Origin: Microvirga solisilvae
Lineage (GTDB): Bacteria; Pseudomonadota; Alphaproteobacteria; Rhizobiales; Beijerinckiaceae
Assembly: GCF_022808595.1 (NCBI RefSeq)
Contig: NZ_JAKUCN010000005.1
Span: 246,215-310,214, forward strand
DNA length: 64,000 nt
Reading direction: 5' to 3'
The position numbers and the translations under genes were made by a program. Every line of letters starts with the position of its first letter. Positions within the stretch are counted from its first letter, which is position 1. This document shows positions 26,936 through 34,768 of the stretch, one piece after another. The notes below the pieces were generated by a model. That model saw only the letters and a list, made by a program, of their open reading frames with translations, was not told where the DNA came from and searched no databases.

Positions 26936-28365
26936 GCAGCAAGCCTTCCTTCCAGGGGAAACACCTTGGCCGGATTGAGCAGCCAAAGCGGATCGAATAC
27001 GCCGCGCACGCGCATCTGCTGCGCGAGATCGATCTCGTTGAATTGGCACGTCATGAGATCGCGCTTCTCAATGCCGACTCCATGCTCGCCCGTGAGGCAG
27101 CCGCCGACTTCCACGCAGAGCTTGAGAATATCCTCGCCTGCCTTCTCGGCCTTCTCCATCTCGCCGGGAACATTCGTGTTGAACATGACGAGCGGATGCA
27201 GATTGCCATCGCCCGCATGGAACACGTTGGCGACGCCAAGCCCGTAGGATTTCGCGATCTCGTCGATGCGTTTGAGCACGTAAGGCAGTTGGCCTGTAGG
27301 GATCGTGCCATCCATGCAGATATAGTCTGCGACACGCCCCGTCGCGCCGAAGGCGGATTTCCGGCCCTTCCAGATCGCGGCGCTTTCGGCTTCCGATTGC
27401 GAGACCTTGATGGTCTTCGGCTTGAAGGGTTCGGCGATGGCGACGATGCGGCGAAGCATGTCGTCAATTTCCTGATCCGAGCCTTCCACCTCGCAGATCA
27501 GCATGGCTTCCACATCGAGAGGGTAACCTGCATGCGCGAAAGCCTCGCAGATCTGAATCGCGGGCCTGTCCATGTATTCGAGGGCTACGGGAATGATGCC
27601 GGCGCCGATGATCGCGGCGACGCAGGCGCCTGCATCCTCCACGCTCTCGAAGCCGAACAGCGCGGGGCGTGCGCCTTCCGCTGCGCGCAGGATGCGCACC
27701 ACCGCTTCCGTCACCACGCCGAGCTGGCCTTCCGATCCGCAGATCAAACCGAGAAGATCGTAGCCCGCGCTGTCGAGATGCTCGCCGCCGATCTCCACGA
27801 CCGTGCCGTCGAGCATCACCATGGTGACACCCATGAGATTGTTGGTGGTAACGCCGTATTTCAGGCAATGCGCGCCGCCGGAATTCATGGCGATGTTGCC
27901 GGCGATCGTGCAGGCGAGCTGGCTCGACGGATCGGGCGCGTAGAAGAACCCTTCATACGCCACCGCCTGGCTGATGCCGAGATTGGTGATGCCGGCTTGA
28001 ACCCTTGCCGTGCGGCCCTCGAAATCGACGTCGATCACCCGGTTCATCTTGGCGACGCCGAGCACGATGGCATCTTCCTGCGGGATTGCCCCACCGCAGA
28101 GCGAGGTTCCGGCTCCGCGCGGCACCACCTTCACGCCATGCTCATGACAGAAGCGCATGATGGCGGAGACCTCCTCCGTCGTGGAGGGCAGCACCACGGC
28201 AAGCGGCATCTGACGATAGGCAGTCAGCCCATCGGTCTCGAAAGCCCGGCGCTCATCCTCGGAAACGATCAGGGCCTCGGAGGGAACGAGCCGCCCCAAT
28301 CCGGCGATAATATCCTTGCGGCGAGCCAGAATGGCTTCATCCGGTTTGGGAAATGCGATCGTCAT
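26932..28365 (-). CDS. glcD: Glycolate oxidase catalytic subunit GlcD
   Basis: This 477-residue FAD enzyme oxidises glycolate (and often D-lactate) to the 2-oxo acid. FAD-site motifs VVPRGAGTSLCGGAIPQEDA and GNIAMNSGGAHCLKYGVTTNNLMGV are intact. The C-terminal part has NVFHAGDGNLHPLVMFN and GGCLTGEHGVGIEKR, the substrate and metal site of the VAO family. It is the first gene of glcD-glcE-UPF0314-glcF. It supports use of photorespiratory-type C2 acids, with glyoxylate as product. Confidence 0.95.
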   Translation of the reverse strand: MTIAFPKPDEAILARRKDIIAGLGRLVPSEALIVSEDERRAFETDGLTAYRQMPLAVVLPSTTEEVSAIMRFCHEHGVKVVPRGAGTSLCGGAIPQEDAIVLGVAKMNRVIDVDFEGRTARVQAGITNLGISQAVAYEGFFYAPDPSSQLACTIAGNIAMNSGGAHCLKYGVTTNNLMGVTMVMLDGTVVEIGGEHLDSAGYDLLGLICGSEGQLGVVTEAVVRILRAAEGARPALFGFESVEDAGACVAAIIGAGIIPVALEYMDRPAIQICEAFAHAGYPLDVEAMLICEVEGSDQEIDDMLRRIVAIAEPFKPKTIKVSQSEAESAAIWKGRKSAFGATGRVADYICMDGTIPTGQLPYVLKRIDEIAKSYGLGVANVFHAGDGNLHPLVMFNTNVPGEMEKAEKAGEDILKLCVEVGGCLTGEHGVGIEKRDLMTCQFNEIDLAQQMRVRGVFDPLWLLNPAKVFPLEGRLAA

Positions 28366-28502
28366 GACACCCTCCCTCGCCGCCTCTCCACCGCTTTCGC
28401 GACATGGCTGCGTTACCCAACAAGGTAGCTGGCCTTGGAGGGTTTTTCCAATAATGTAGAATCTCTCTAGGATGGGATATTCGTCCAGGAAAGGAGTTTT
28501 TG

Positions 28503-28892
28503 ATGCGTTCCTTGGTTCTCTCCGCCGCCCTGCTGCTGGCCGGCCTCGGCCAGGCCCAAGCCCAGGATGCCGCCGCCGGTGAAAAGGTGTTCGCGCAATG
28601 CCGCGCCTGTCATCAGATTGGTCCGAATGCGAAGAATGCCGTTGGGCCCGAATTGAACGGCGTCATCGGCCGCCACTCCGGGTCGGTCGAAGGCTATAAC
28701 TACTCCCCCGCCAACAAGAATTCCGGCCTGACCTGGGATGAGGCCACTTTCCGGGACTACATCAAGGATCCGAAAGCCAAGGTCCCCGGCACCAAGATGA
28801 TCTATGCCGGCCTCAAGGACGAGCAGAAGGTCAACGATCTCGTGGCCTACCTGAAGCAGTTCGACGCCCAGGGCCAGAAGACCACGCAATGA
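28503..28892 (+). CDS. Periplasmic class I c-type cytochrome
   Basis: This 129-residue protein has a signal peptide at residues 1-22 (GLGQAQAQ), a single haem site CRACH at about residue 36, and the axial Met in VPGTKMIYAGL. It resembles mitochondrial-type cytochrome c (c2/c550). AAGGAG 6 bases upstream of ATG 28503 decides the start. It is divergent from the glycolate operon and could accept electrons from the cytochrome bc1 complex; a direct link to GlcDEF or LutABC is only contextual. A terminator follows. Confidence 0.93.
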   Translation: MRSLVLSAALLLAGLGQAQAQDAAAGEKVFAQCRACHQIGPNAKNAVGPELNGVIGRHSGSVEGYNYSPANKNSGLTWDEATFRDYIKDPKAKVPGTKMIYAGLKDEQKVNDLVAYLKQFDAQGQKTTQ

Positions 28893-28929
28893 TGTGACAG
28901 GCTTGGTGGAAACAGCCTGACGCTCAACG

Positions 28930-28960
28930 AAAAAGGCCGCCTGTCGAAGGCGGCCTTTTC
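28930..28960. terminator. Terminator between cytochrome c and the convergent unknown gene
   Basis: AAAAGGCCGCC, loop TGTCGAA, GGCGGCCTTTTC. It has A-rich and T-rich sides and serves the plus gene, possibly both. Confidence 0.83.
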
Positions 28961-28980
28961 ATTGCCAGTGCGTCAGACGC

Positions 28981-30024
28981 TTATCGGTACGTCCACACCC
29001 ACTTGTATTGCGGAGCGCCGGGCATGTTGCTGATGATGCCCATACGTGCCTGATGCTGAGAGGCCAGCATGTTGCTGATCATCTGCGTCTTCATCTGGTC
29101 CATCATGACCTTGCGCTGCGCGGCGCGGTACTTGTCGAGGTCCGGATTGCCGGTGGAAGGCTCAGGGGTCGGCTCAGGCACGGAGCGAAGCGCGGCCTCG
29201 ATCTCGGCGGCCTTCTTCTCGTCGACCTTCTTCACGTCTTCCTGATACTTGTTGAAGATGTCCATCATGCTCCGCTCGCCGGAGCCAGACGACGACGCCT
29301 GCTTGCTGTTCGACAGCGGCGGCATCTGCGCGACGGCATCCGGATAGAGCTTCTCGGCCTGGGCACGCCAACCGCGACGGTGATTGTTGCGCTCGCTCTC
29401 GGACATGTTCGGCCAGCCGTACTGGATTTCAGCCCATTGGCCCATGGCATGGACGGTGGCCTTCTGCTCCTCCGCCGACAGGGACGGATAGCTTTCGGCC
29501 AACTGCTTCTTCAGCGCATCGAGATCGAGACGGACGACGCCGCCAGAGCCCTCGTCCAGCGTGAACTGCACATAGCGGGCCTTGGCGTCGGCTATTTCCT
29601 CGCTCAGAGGCGGATGGCCCTTGGCCAGCATGCGGTGCTGGCGCAGATAAGCCGTCATCACCGCGTTCACGTCCGGGAACTGGCGATTGGCATCCATCAG
29701 CGGCCAGAACCGGGAGAAATATTGGTTGCGCATGCTGACCGCCTCACCCTTCGACATGCGCTTGACGCGCTCATACATGTCGATGGTGTTCTTGGCGTTC
29801 CGATAAGTGGTCTCGTCGGAACCGAGCCACTCGTTGCGGAAAACGGCGAGAACCTGTTCCTTCTCCGCATTCGAAAGCTTGACGTCGTAAACCCATTCCG
29901 TGAAGGCCACGAAGGTATTTTCGACCTGCGGGGTCAGGGGAGCGCGGTCGGCAGCGGCGGCCGGCAGGATGGCGAGGCCGAGAAGCAAAGCGCCGAGACG
30001 CAGAATCGAGAGACGTGCGGACAT
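28981..30024 (-). CDS. Exported protein of unknown function
   Basis: This 347-residue protein begins with a signal peptide (MSARLSILRLGALLLGLAILPAAAA). The mature part is hydrophilic and mostly helical, with many Trp, Tyr and Met residues, a Ser-rich stretch (SNSKQASSSGSGERSMMD) near residue 245 and a Met/Gln-rich C-terminus. No family was recognised. The start at 30024 has AAGG about 8 bases upstream and puts the signal peptide at the N-terminus. It is divergent from lutA, which could mean shared regulation but need not. Confidence 0.7.
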   Translation of the reverse strand: MSARLSILRLGALLLGLAILPAAAADRAPLTPQVENTFVAFTEWVYDVKLSNAEKEQVLAVFRNEWLGSDETTYRNAKNTIDMYERVKRMSKGEAVSMRNQYFSRFWPLMDANRQFPDVNAVMTAYLRQHRMLAKGHPPLSEEIADAKARYVQFTLDEGSGGVVRLDLDALKKQLAESYPSLSAEEQKATVHAMGQWAEIQYGWPNMSESERNNHRRGWRAQAEKLYPDAVAQMPPLSNSKQASSSGSGERSMMDIFNKYQEDVKKVDEKKAAEIEAALRSVPEPTPEPSTGNPDLDKYRAAQRKVMMDQMKTQMISNMLASQHQARMGIISNMPGAPQYKWVWTYR

Positions 30025-30203
30025 TTCGAAAACCTTAAAGATTACAAGCACCTGAGATCGAATCTCAGGTCGTTTCATCACGCTATAATATCGCATCATC
30101 CTATTTCACATATTGTGCGCTCTGTCACATCCTCGCTATGCATGCGGCAGCGTCATGCGCGAGCGACCCTCAAGGCACCTCCAAACCAGACCGGAGCGGC
30201 CTT

Positions 30204-31022
30204 ATGGCGAAGCTCGAAGAAGGGAAGTTTGAAGCAGTGAATGGTTCGCCCCCTCGGCTCCGGATAGGCCTTTTCGTCACCTGCCTCGTTGATCTGATGC
30301 GTCCATCCATAGGGTTTGCCGCGGTCAAGCTTCTGGAGGATGCGGGCTGCATGGTGGAAGCCCCGGTCCAGACCTGCTGCGGCCAGCCAGCTTATAATTC
30401 AGGTGACCGGGGAACCACGCGCGATCTGGCGCAGCGAATGATCGAAACCTTCCAGGGCTACGATTACGTGGTCGCCCCATCCGGCTCGTGCGCCGGGATG
30501 ATCAAGAAGCATTATCCCGAGCTGTTCGAGGAAGATCCGAACTGGCGCGTGAAGGCCGACGCGCTCGCAGCCAAGACCTACGAGCTCACGAGCTTTCTCG
30601 TGGACGTCCTCGGAGTGACGCAGGTCGATGCAACTTTCGACGGCGCGGTGACCTATCACGATTCATGCTCGGGCCTGCGCGAACTCGGCGTGAAAACCCA
30701 ACCGCGCAAGCTGCTGTCGAGCGTGAAAGGCCTGACCATTGTCGAGATGAACGACAGCGACGTGTGCTGTGGCTTCGGTGGAACCTTCGCCGTAAAGTAC
30801 AGCGACATCTCCGGCGCCATCGTGGATGCCAAGGCGAAGAACATCGGGGCCTCCCAGGCTCCGACGCTTCTTGCAGGCGATCTCGGCTGCCTCATGAACA
30901 TGGCGGGCAAGCTCAGCCGTGACGGCAAGCCCATCGAAGTGCGTCACGTGGCCGAGATCCTGGCTGGCATGACGGATGAGCCGGGCATCGGCCTCGCCAA
31001 GGAAGCGGCGCGCGCCAAATAA
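30204..31022 (+). CDS. lutA: L-lactate utilisation protein LutA (Fe-S oxidoreductase)
   Basis: This 272-residue protein consists of two CCG (cysteine-rich) domains: PVQTCCGQPAYNSG near residue 62 and DVCCGFGGTFAVKYS near residue 190. This is the LutA/YkgE layout; with LutB and LutC it oxidises L-lactate to pyruvate. The start at 30204 has GGAG 8 bases upstream; an earlier ATG at 30138 is not supported. It is followed 9 bases later by lutB. Confidence 0.93.
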   Translation: MAKLEEGKFEAVNGSPPRLRIGLFVTCLVDLMRPSIGFAAVKLLEDAGCMVEAPVQTCCGQPAYNSGDRGTTRDLAQRMIETFQGYDYVVAPSGSCAGMIKKHYPELFEEDPNWRVKADALAAKTYELTSFLVDVLGVTQVDATFDGAVTYHDSCSGLRELGVKTQPRKLLSSVKGLTIVEMNDSDVCCGFGGTFAVKYSDISGAIVDAKAKNIGASQAPTLLAGDLGCLMNMAGKLSRDGKPIEVRHVAEILAGMTDEPGIGLAKEAARAK

Positions 31023-31031
31023 TCATCAGCC

Positions 31032-32465
31032 ATGAACGTTCACAGCACATCCCCCCAATTCAAGCAGAACGCCACCCGCGCGCTTCACGACCCTCAGCTG
31101 CAGAAGGCGCTGAACAATGTGAAGCAGGGCTTCATCGACAAGCGTAAAAGCGCCGCCGACAAGCTGCCCGAGTTCGAGGCCCTGCGCGATGCTGCCCACG
31201 ACATCAAGAACCATACGCTGGAGCATCTCGACCTTTATCTCGAAGCCTATGAGGAGAAAGTGAAGGCCTCCGGCGGCCATGTGCATTTCGCCCGCAATGC
31301 GGACGAAGCACGCGAGATCATCCTCTCCATCTGCCGCAAGGCGGATGCGAAGACGGTGACCAAGGGCAAGTCGATGATCTCCGAGGAAATCGGGATCAAT
31401 CACTACCTAGAGGCCAACGGCATCCGTCCCATCGAGACGGATCTGGGCGAATACATCATTCAGCTGCGCAACGAGCTGCCGAGCCACATCATCGCGCCGG
31501 CGGTGCATCTGAACGCCACGCAGGTCGAGCAGGATTTCCGGCGTGTTCACACGCATCTCGACGCCAAACGCGACCTGTCCGAGCCGGTACAATTGCTGAC
31601 TGAAGCACGCGCCGTGCTGCGCGAGCGCTTCCTCGCGGCGGATGTGGGCATCACGGGCGCAAACTTCCTGGTGGCGGAGACCGGCACCTCGATCATCGTC
31701 ACCAACGAGGGCAACGGCGATCTCACGCAGATCCTGCCGAAGACGCATATCGTGCTCGCCTCCATCGAGAAGCTGGTGCCGACGCTCGAAGACGCAAGTC
31801 AGCTGCTGCGCGTACTCGCACGCTCCGCCACGGGCCAGGAGATGTCGGTCTACACCACTTTCTCCACCGGTCCGCGCCGCTCGGCCGATGCCGACGGCCC
31901 TGCGAATTATCACGTAGTCCTCATCGACAACGGGCGCTCCGCCATGCTCGGCACGAGCTTCGAGGAGATGCTGCGCTGCATCCGCTGCGGCGCCTGCATG
32001 AACCATTGCCCGGTCTATCACGCGGTCGGCGGGCACGCCTATGGCTGGGTCTATCCCGGCCCCATGGGTGCGGTGCTCACGCCTTCCCTCATCGGCGTCG
32101 ACAAGGCAGGGCACCTGCCCAACGCCTCCACCTTCTGCGGGCGCTGCGAGAGCGTGTGCCCCGTGCGCATTCCGCTGCCCAAACTCATGCGCCATTGGCG
32201 CGAGCGGGAATTCGAGCGTCATCTCACGCCCGCTTCCGTGCGTTCGGGCCTGGGTCTTTGGGGCTTCTTCGCGAAGCGCCCTGCCCTCTATCGCTTTGCC
32301 ACGCGCGCGGCCATGGCAACACTTGGTTTCATGGGGCGTCAGCGCGGCCGCTTCAGATGGCTGCCCCTCGCGAAGGGCTGGACAGCCTATCGCGACTTCC
32401 CGGCGCCGCAGGGCGAAACATTCCAGGCGCGCTGGCAGCGCGAGCGCAAAGGACGAACCGCATGA
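31032..32465 (+). CDS. lutB: L-lactate utilisation protein LutB (LUD and 4Fe-4S)
   Basis: This 477-residue protein has an LUD domain (about residues 70-300, with VTKGKSMISEEIGINHYLE and VGITGANFLVAETGTS) and two 4Fe-4S motifs, CIRCGACMNHCPVY near residue 316 and CGRCESVCPVRIPLP near residue 369. A C-terminal DUF3390-like tail follows. It is the electron-transfer core of the Lut complex and overlaps lutC by four bases. Confidence 0.94.
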   Translation: MNVHSTSPQFKQNATRALHDPQLQKALNNVKQGFIDKRKSAADKLPEFEALRDAAHDIKNHTLEHLDLYLEAYEEKVKASGGHVHFARNADEAREIILSICRKADAKTVTKGKSMISEEIGINHYLEANGIRPIETDLGEYIIQLRNELPSHIIAPAVHLNATQVEQDFRRVHTHLDAKRDLSEPVQLLTEARAVLRERFLAADVGITGANFLVAETGTSIIVTNEGNGDLTQILPKTHIVLASIEKLVPTLEDASQLLRVLARSATGQEMSVYTTFSTGPRRSADADGPANYHVVLIDNGRSAMLGTSFEEMLRCIRCGACMNHCPVYHAVGGHAYGWVYPGPMGAVLTPSLIGVDKAGHLPNASTFCGRCESVCPVRIPLPKLMRHWREREFERHLTPASVRSGLGLWGFFAKRPALYRFATRAAMATLGFMGRQRGRFRWLPLAKGWTAYRDFPAPQGETFQARWQRERKGRTA

Positions 32466-33133
32466 GCGCCCGTGACGACATCCTCGGCAACATCCGCCGC
32501 TCGCTCGGCGTGAAGGGCAGCGAGACGATCCGCAGGCAGATCGTGCAGGACCGGCTGGAGCGCGCGCCGCGCGGCGTCATTCCTGCTCGCGGGCAGGTTT
32601 CCGGCGAGGAACGCGTTGCACTGTTCAAGACGATGGCCGAAGCGTCCCTGGCGACCGTCACCGAGGTGGAATCCGCCGCCGATGTGCCGCAATCCATCGC
32701 GCTCTTCCTGCGCAATCACAATCTTCCGGCGACCTTGCGCATGGGCGACGACTTGCGCCTGAAGGTGATGCCCTGGAGTGAGACGGCGCTGGAGATCTCG
32801 CATGGCCCGAGCGAGGGCCGCGATCTCAACGCGGTGAGCCATGCCTTCGGCGGCGTGGCGGAGACCGGCACGCTCGCCATGATCTCGGGCCCGGAGAATC
32901 CCTCCACTCTCAACTTCCTCCCCGACAACCACATCATCGTGGTCTCGGCCAAGGACATCGCGAGCGATTACGAATCCGTCTGGAGCAAGGTGCGCTTCAC
33001 CTTCGGCAAAGGCGGCATGCCGCGCACGGTAAACTGGATCACAGGCCCCTCCCGCTCGGGCGACATCGAGCAGACCCTGCTTCTCGGCGCCCATGGTCCG
33101 CGCAGGCTGCATGTGGTGGTGGTGCGAGAGTAA
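32462..33133 (+). CDS. lutC: L-lactate utilisation protein LutC (LUD domain)
   Basis: This 223-residue LUD-domain protein begins MSARDDILGNIRRSLG and contains GGVAETGTLAMISGPENPSTLNFLPDNHIIVV, the family hallmark, and a WITGPSRSGDIEQTLLLGAHGPRRLHV end. ATGA overlap with lutB indicates coupling. No lactate permease or LutR-type regulator is adjacent. Confidence 0.93.
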   Translation: MSARDDILGNIRRSLGVKGSETIRRQIVQDRLERAPRGVIPARGQVSGEERVALFKTMAEASLATVTEVESAADVPQSIALFLRNHNLPATLRMGDDLRLKVMPWSETALEISHGPSEGRDLNAVSHAFGGVAETGTLAMISGPENPSTLNFLPDNHIIVVSAKDIASDYESVWSKVRFTFGKGGMPRTVNWITGPSRSGDIEQTLLLGAHGPRRLHVVVVRE

Positions 33134-33193
33134 GACGGCCTCGAAAATTCTGCGCGCTGGCATATCTCCCTGCTGCGCAGGTTGGAGACCGTC

Positions 33194-33763
33194 ATGCGAT
33201 CACACCCCATGATCTTCCGCACCCTTCGCTGGTCCGCCTGGGATGGCTGCGAGGCGGGCCTGGAGCATGTGGATGTGCGCCCTGCGGACGGCGGCCTCAT
33301 GATCTCCGGGGTCGTGATCGGTCAGGACGAAGCAACGAAGTTCGGGCTTCACTATCGGCTGAAGGTGGATTCCTCCTGGCGCACAAGGGCACTTCAGGTG
33401 CGCACGACCTCGGGGCACGATCTCGACCTTGAAAGCAACGGGCAAGGCGGCTGGACCGAAAACGGCAAGCCCCGGCCCGATCTTCAAGGCTGCATCGATG
33501 TCGACATCCAGGCGACCCCGCTCACCAACACCCTGCCGATCCGCCGCCTGGAATGGCAGGCCGGTCAGGCCGTCGAGATCCGGCTCTGCTACATCGCCCT
33601 CCCCGACCTCGCCATCTCCGCCCAGGACCAGCGCTACACAGCGCTGACGCCGGGCTCCCTATTCCGGTTCGGGAGCCTGGAGAACGGCTTCACCGCCGAT
33701 CTACCCGTCGATGAGGATGGGTTCATACGGGATTATCCTGGCTTGTTCCGGCGCCTGGACTGA
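33194..33763 (+). CDS. Putative glycolipid-binding family protein
   Basis: This 189-residue protein matches the PA1994-like glycolipid-binding family. Signatures include RWSAWDGCEAGLEHVDV, DLDLESNGQGGWTENG, LQGCIDVDIQATPLTNTLPIRRL and RYTALTPGSLFRF near the end. The fold is a beta barrel related to LolA/LppX-type lipid binders, but this protein has no signal peptide and should be cytosolic. Ligand unknown. GGAG 6 bases before ATG 33194 decides the start. It is 60 bases after lutC and may be read through. Confidence 0.83.
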   Translation: MRSHPMIFRTLRWSAWDGCEAGLEHVDVRPADGGLMISGVVIGQDEATKFGLHYRLKVDSSWRTRALQVRTTSGHDLDLESNGQGGWTENGKPRPDLQGCIDVDIQATPLTNTLPIRRLEWQAGQAVEIRLCYIALPDLAISAQDQRYTALTPGSLFRFGSLENGFTADLPVDEDGFIRDYPGLFRRLD

Positions 33764-33851
33764 CGAATTGTCTCCGGCGTGACAACTCCGCGCGGGCCGA
33801 GGCACTGGCGCACGCTGAAAAATTCATCTAAGTATTTGAAATCAAACATAG

Positions 33852-33874
33852 TTTTTAATAATTCTAAACTAGAA
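33852..33874 (+). promoter_or_regulatory. Probable Irr box (iron control element) before bfd
   Basis: TTTTTAATAATTCTAAA at 33852-33868 differs at two positions from the rhizobial iron control element TTTAGAA-N3-TTCTAAA. The overlapping TTCTA-AAC-TAGAA at 33862-33874 is a perfect inverted repeat. The surrounding 60 bases are much richer in A+T than the rest of the window. It lies just before the bfd start, so Irr binding would block transcription in low iron. Confidence 0.6.
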
Positions 33875-33880
33875 AACAAA

Positions 33881-34138
33881 ATGATCGTCTGCTCCTGCAA
33901 CGTTCTCTCCGATGGCGATGTGAAGGCCTGCATGAAGCCGGGACCGGATTGCCCGCGCTCCCCCGCGCAGGTCTATCGCTGCCTGGGATGCAGCCCCAAT
34001 TGCGGCCGCTGCGCCCGTACCATCCGCGAAATCATGGACAAGGCGCTGCTTGAGGCAGGAGTGGAGCCCATCGCCGTCTGCCAGAAGGGCTGCTGCCCAG
34101 CCTCTATCGAGAAAGTCGCGGCCGAACCCAACCTTTAA
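33881..34138 (+). CDS. bfd: Bacterioferritin-associated ferredoxin Bfd
   Basis: This 85-residue [2Fe-2S] protein reduces iron in bacterioferritin for release. It begins [14 protein letters not shown], with CxC, and continues with [22 protein letters not shown]; the cluster ligands correspond to CxC and CxxxC pairs of Bfd. A C-terminal CQKGCCPAS adds extra cysteines not essential in the family. No clear ribosome site precedes the ATG, and an in-frame extension upstream crosses the Irr box, so this start is preferred. bfr follows 89 bases later. Confidence 0.9.
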   Translation: MIVCSCNVLSDGDVKACMKPGPDCPRSPAQVYRCLGCSPNCGRCARTIREIMDKALLEAGVEPIAVCQKGCCPASIEKVAAEPNL

Positions 34139-34186
34139 ACAAAGAGTGTTTCACCCTAGTTCATAAATCCTCTAAAGAAGAGATCG

Positions 34187-34211
34187 CCCGGGCACCTCCC
34201 GGGTGCTGTTT
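34187..34211 (+). terminator. Hairpin between bfd and bfr
   Basis: CCCGGG, loop CACCT, CCCGGG, then TGCTGTTTTG; an alternative pairing is GCACC with GGGTGC. It may be a partial terminator that adjusts bfr relative to bfd, or an mRNA-stability element. The U run is short. Confidence 0.5.
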
Positions 34212-34227
34212 TGACGATGAGGGTATG

Positions 34228-34710
34228 ATGAAGGGTGATCCGAAGGTTATCGAGTATCTCAATCGAGGCCTGCGCAGCGAGTTGACCGCGGTCAACCAGT
34301 ACTGGCTGCATTACCGCCTCCTCGATGACTGGGGCTACAAGGAACTCGCCAAGACCTGGCGCAAGGAATCCATCGAAGAGATGCACCACGCGGATCGCTT
34401 CATCGAGCGCATCATCTTCCTCGAGGGCTTTGCCAACCTGCAGGTGCTCGACCCTCTGCGCATCGGCCAGAACATCCAGGAAATTCTCGAATCCGATCTC
34501 GCCGCCGAATACGATGCGCGCAATCTCTATGGGGAAGCCGCCGAATATTGCCAAAGCATCGGCGACCGCGTGTCCAAGAACCTCTTCGAAGAGCTGATGG
34601 CGGACGAGGAAGGCCATATCGATTTTCTCGAAACGCAGCTCAACCTCATTGAGCAGATCGGCGTCGAGCTCTATGCTCAGAAGCATATCGGTGGCCTAGA
34701 CGATCACTGA
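34228..34710 (+). CDS. bfr: Bacterioferritin Bfr
   Basis: This 160-residue ferritin-fold protein stores iron in a 24-subunit shell. Ferroxidase ligands are seen in [29 protein letters not shown] (E-x2-H) and [15 protein letters not shown]. Met52 for the inter-subunit haem lies in the MHHADR segment. The start was set at the second of two adjacent ATGs, matching MKGDxKVIxYLN of the family. A strong terminator follows. Confidence 0.96.
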   Translation: MKGDPKVIEYLNRGLRSELTAVNQYWLHYRLLDDWGYKELAKTWRKESIEEMHHADRFIERIIFLEGFANLQVLDPLRIGQNIQEILESDLAAEYDARNLYGEAAEYCQSIGDRVSKNLFEELMADEEGHIDFLETQLNLIEQIGVELYAQKHIGGLDDH

Positions 34711-34737
34711 GATCGATCCGGACCGCAATGGAATTCA

Positions 34738-34768
34738 CGACCCGCTCTTGTGGCGGGTCGTTTCGTTT
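34738..34768. terminator. Terminator between bfr and the acyl-CoA synthetase gene
   Basis: CGACCCGC, loop TCTTGTG, GCGGGTCG, then TTTCGTTT. It is placed between convergent genes and ends at the last base of the minus-strand gene. Confidence 0.8.
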
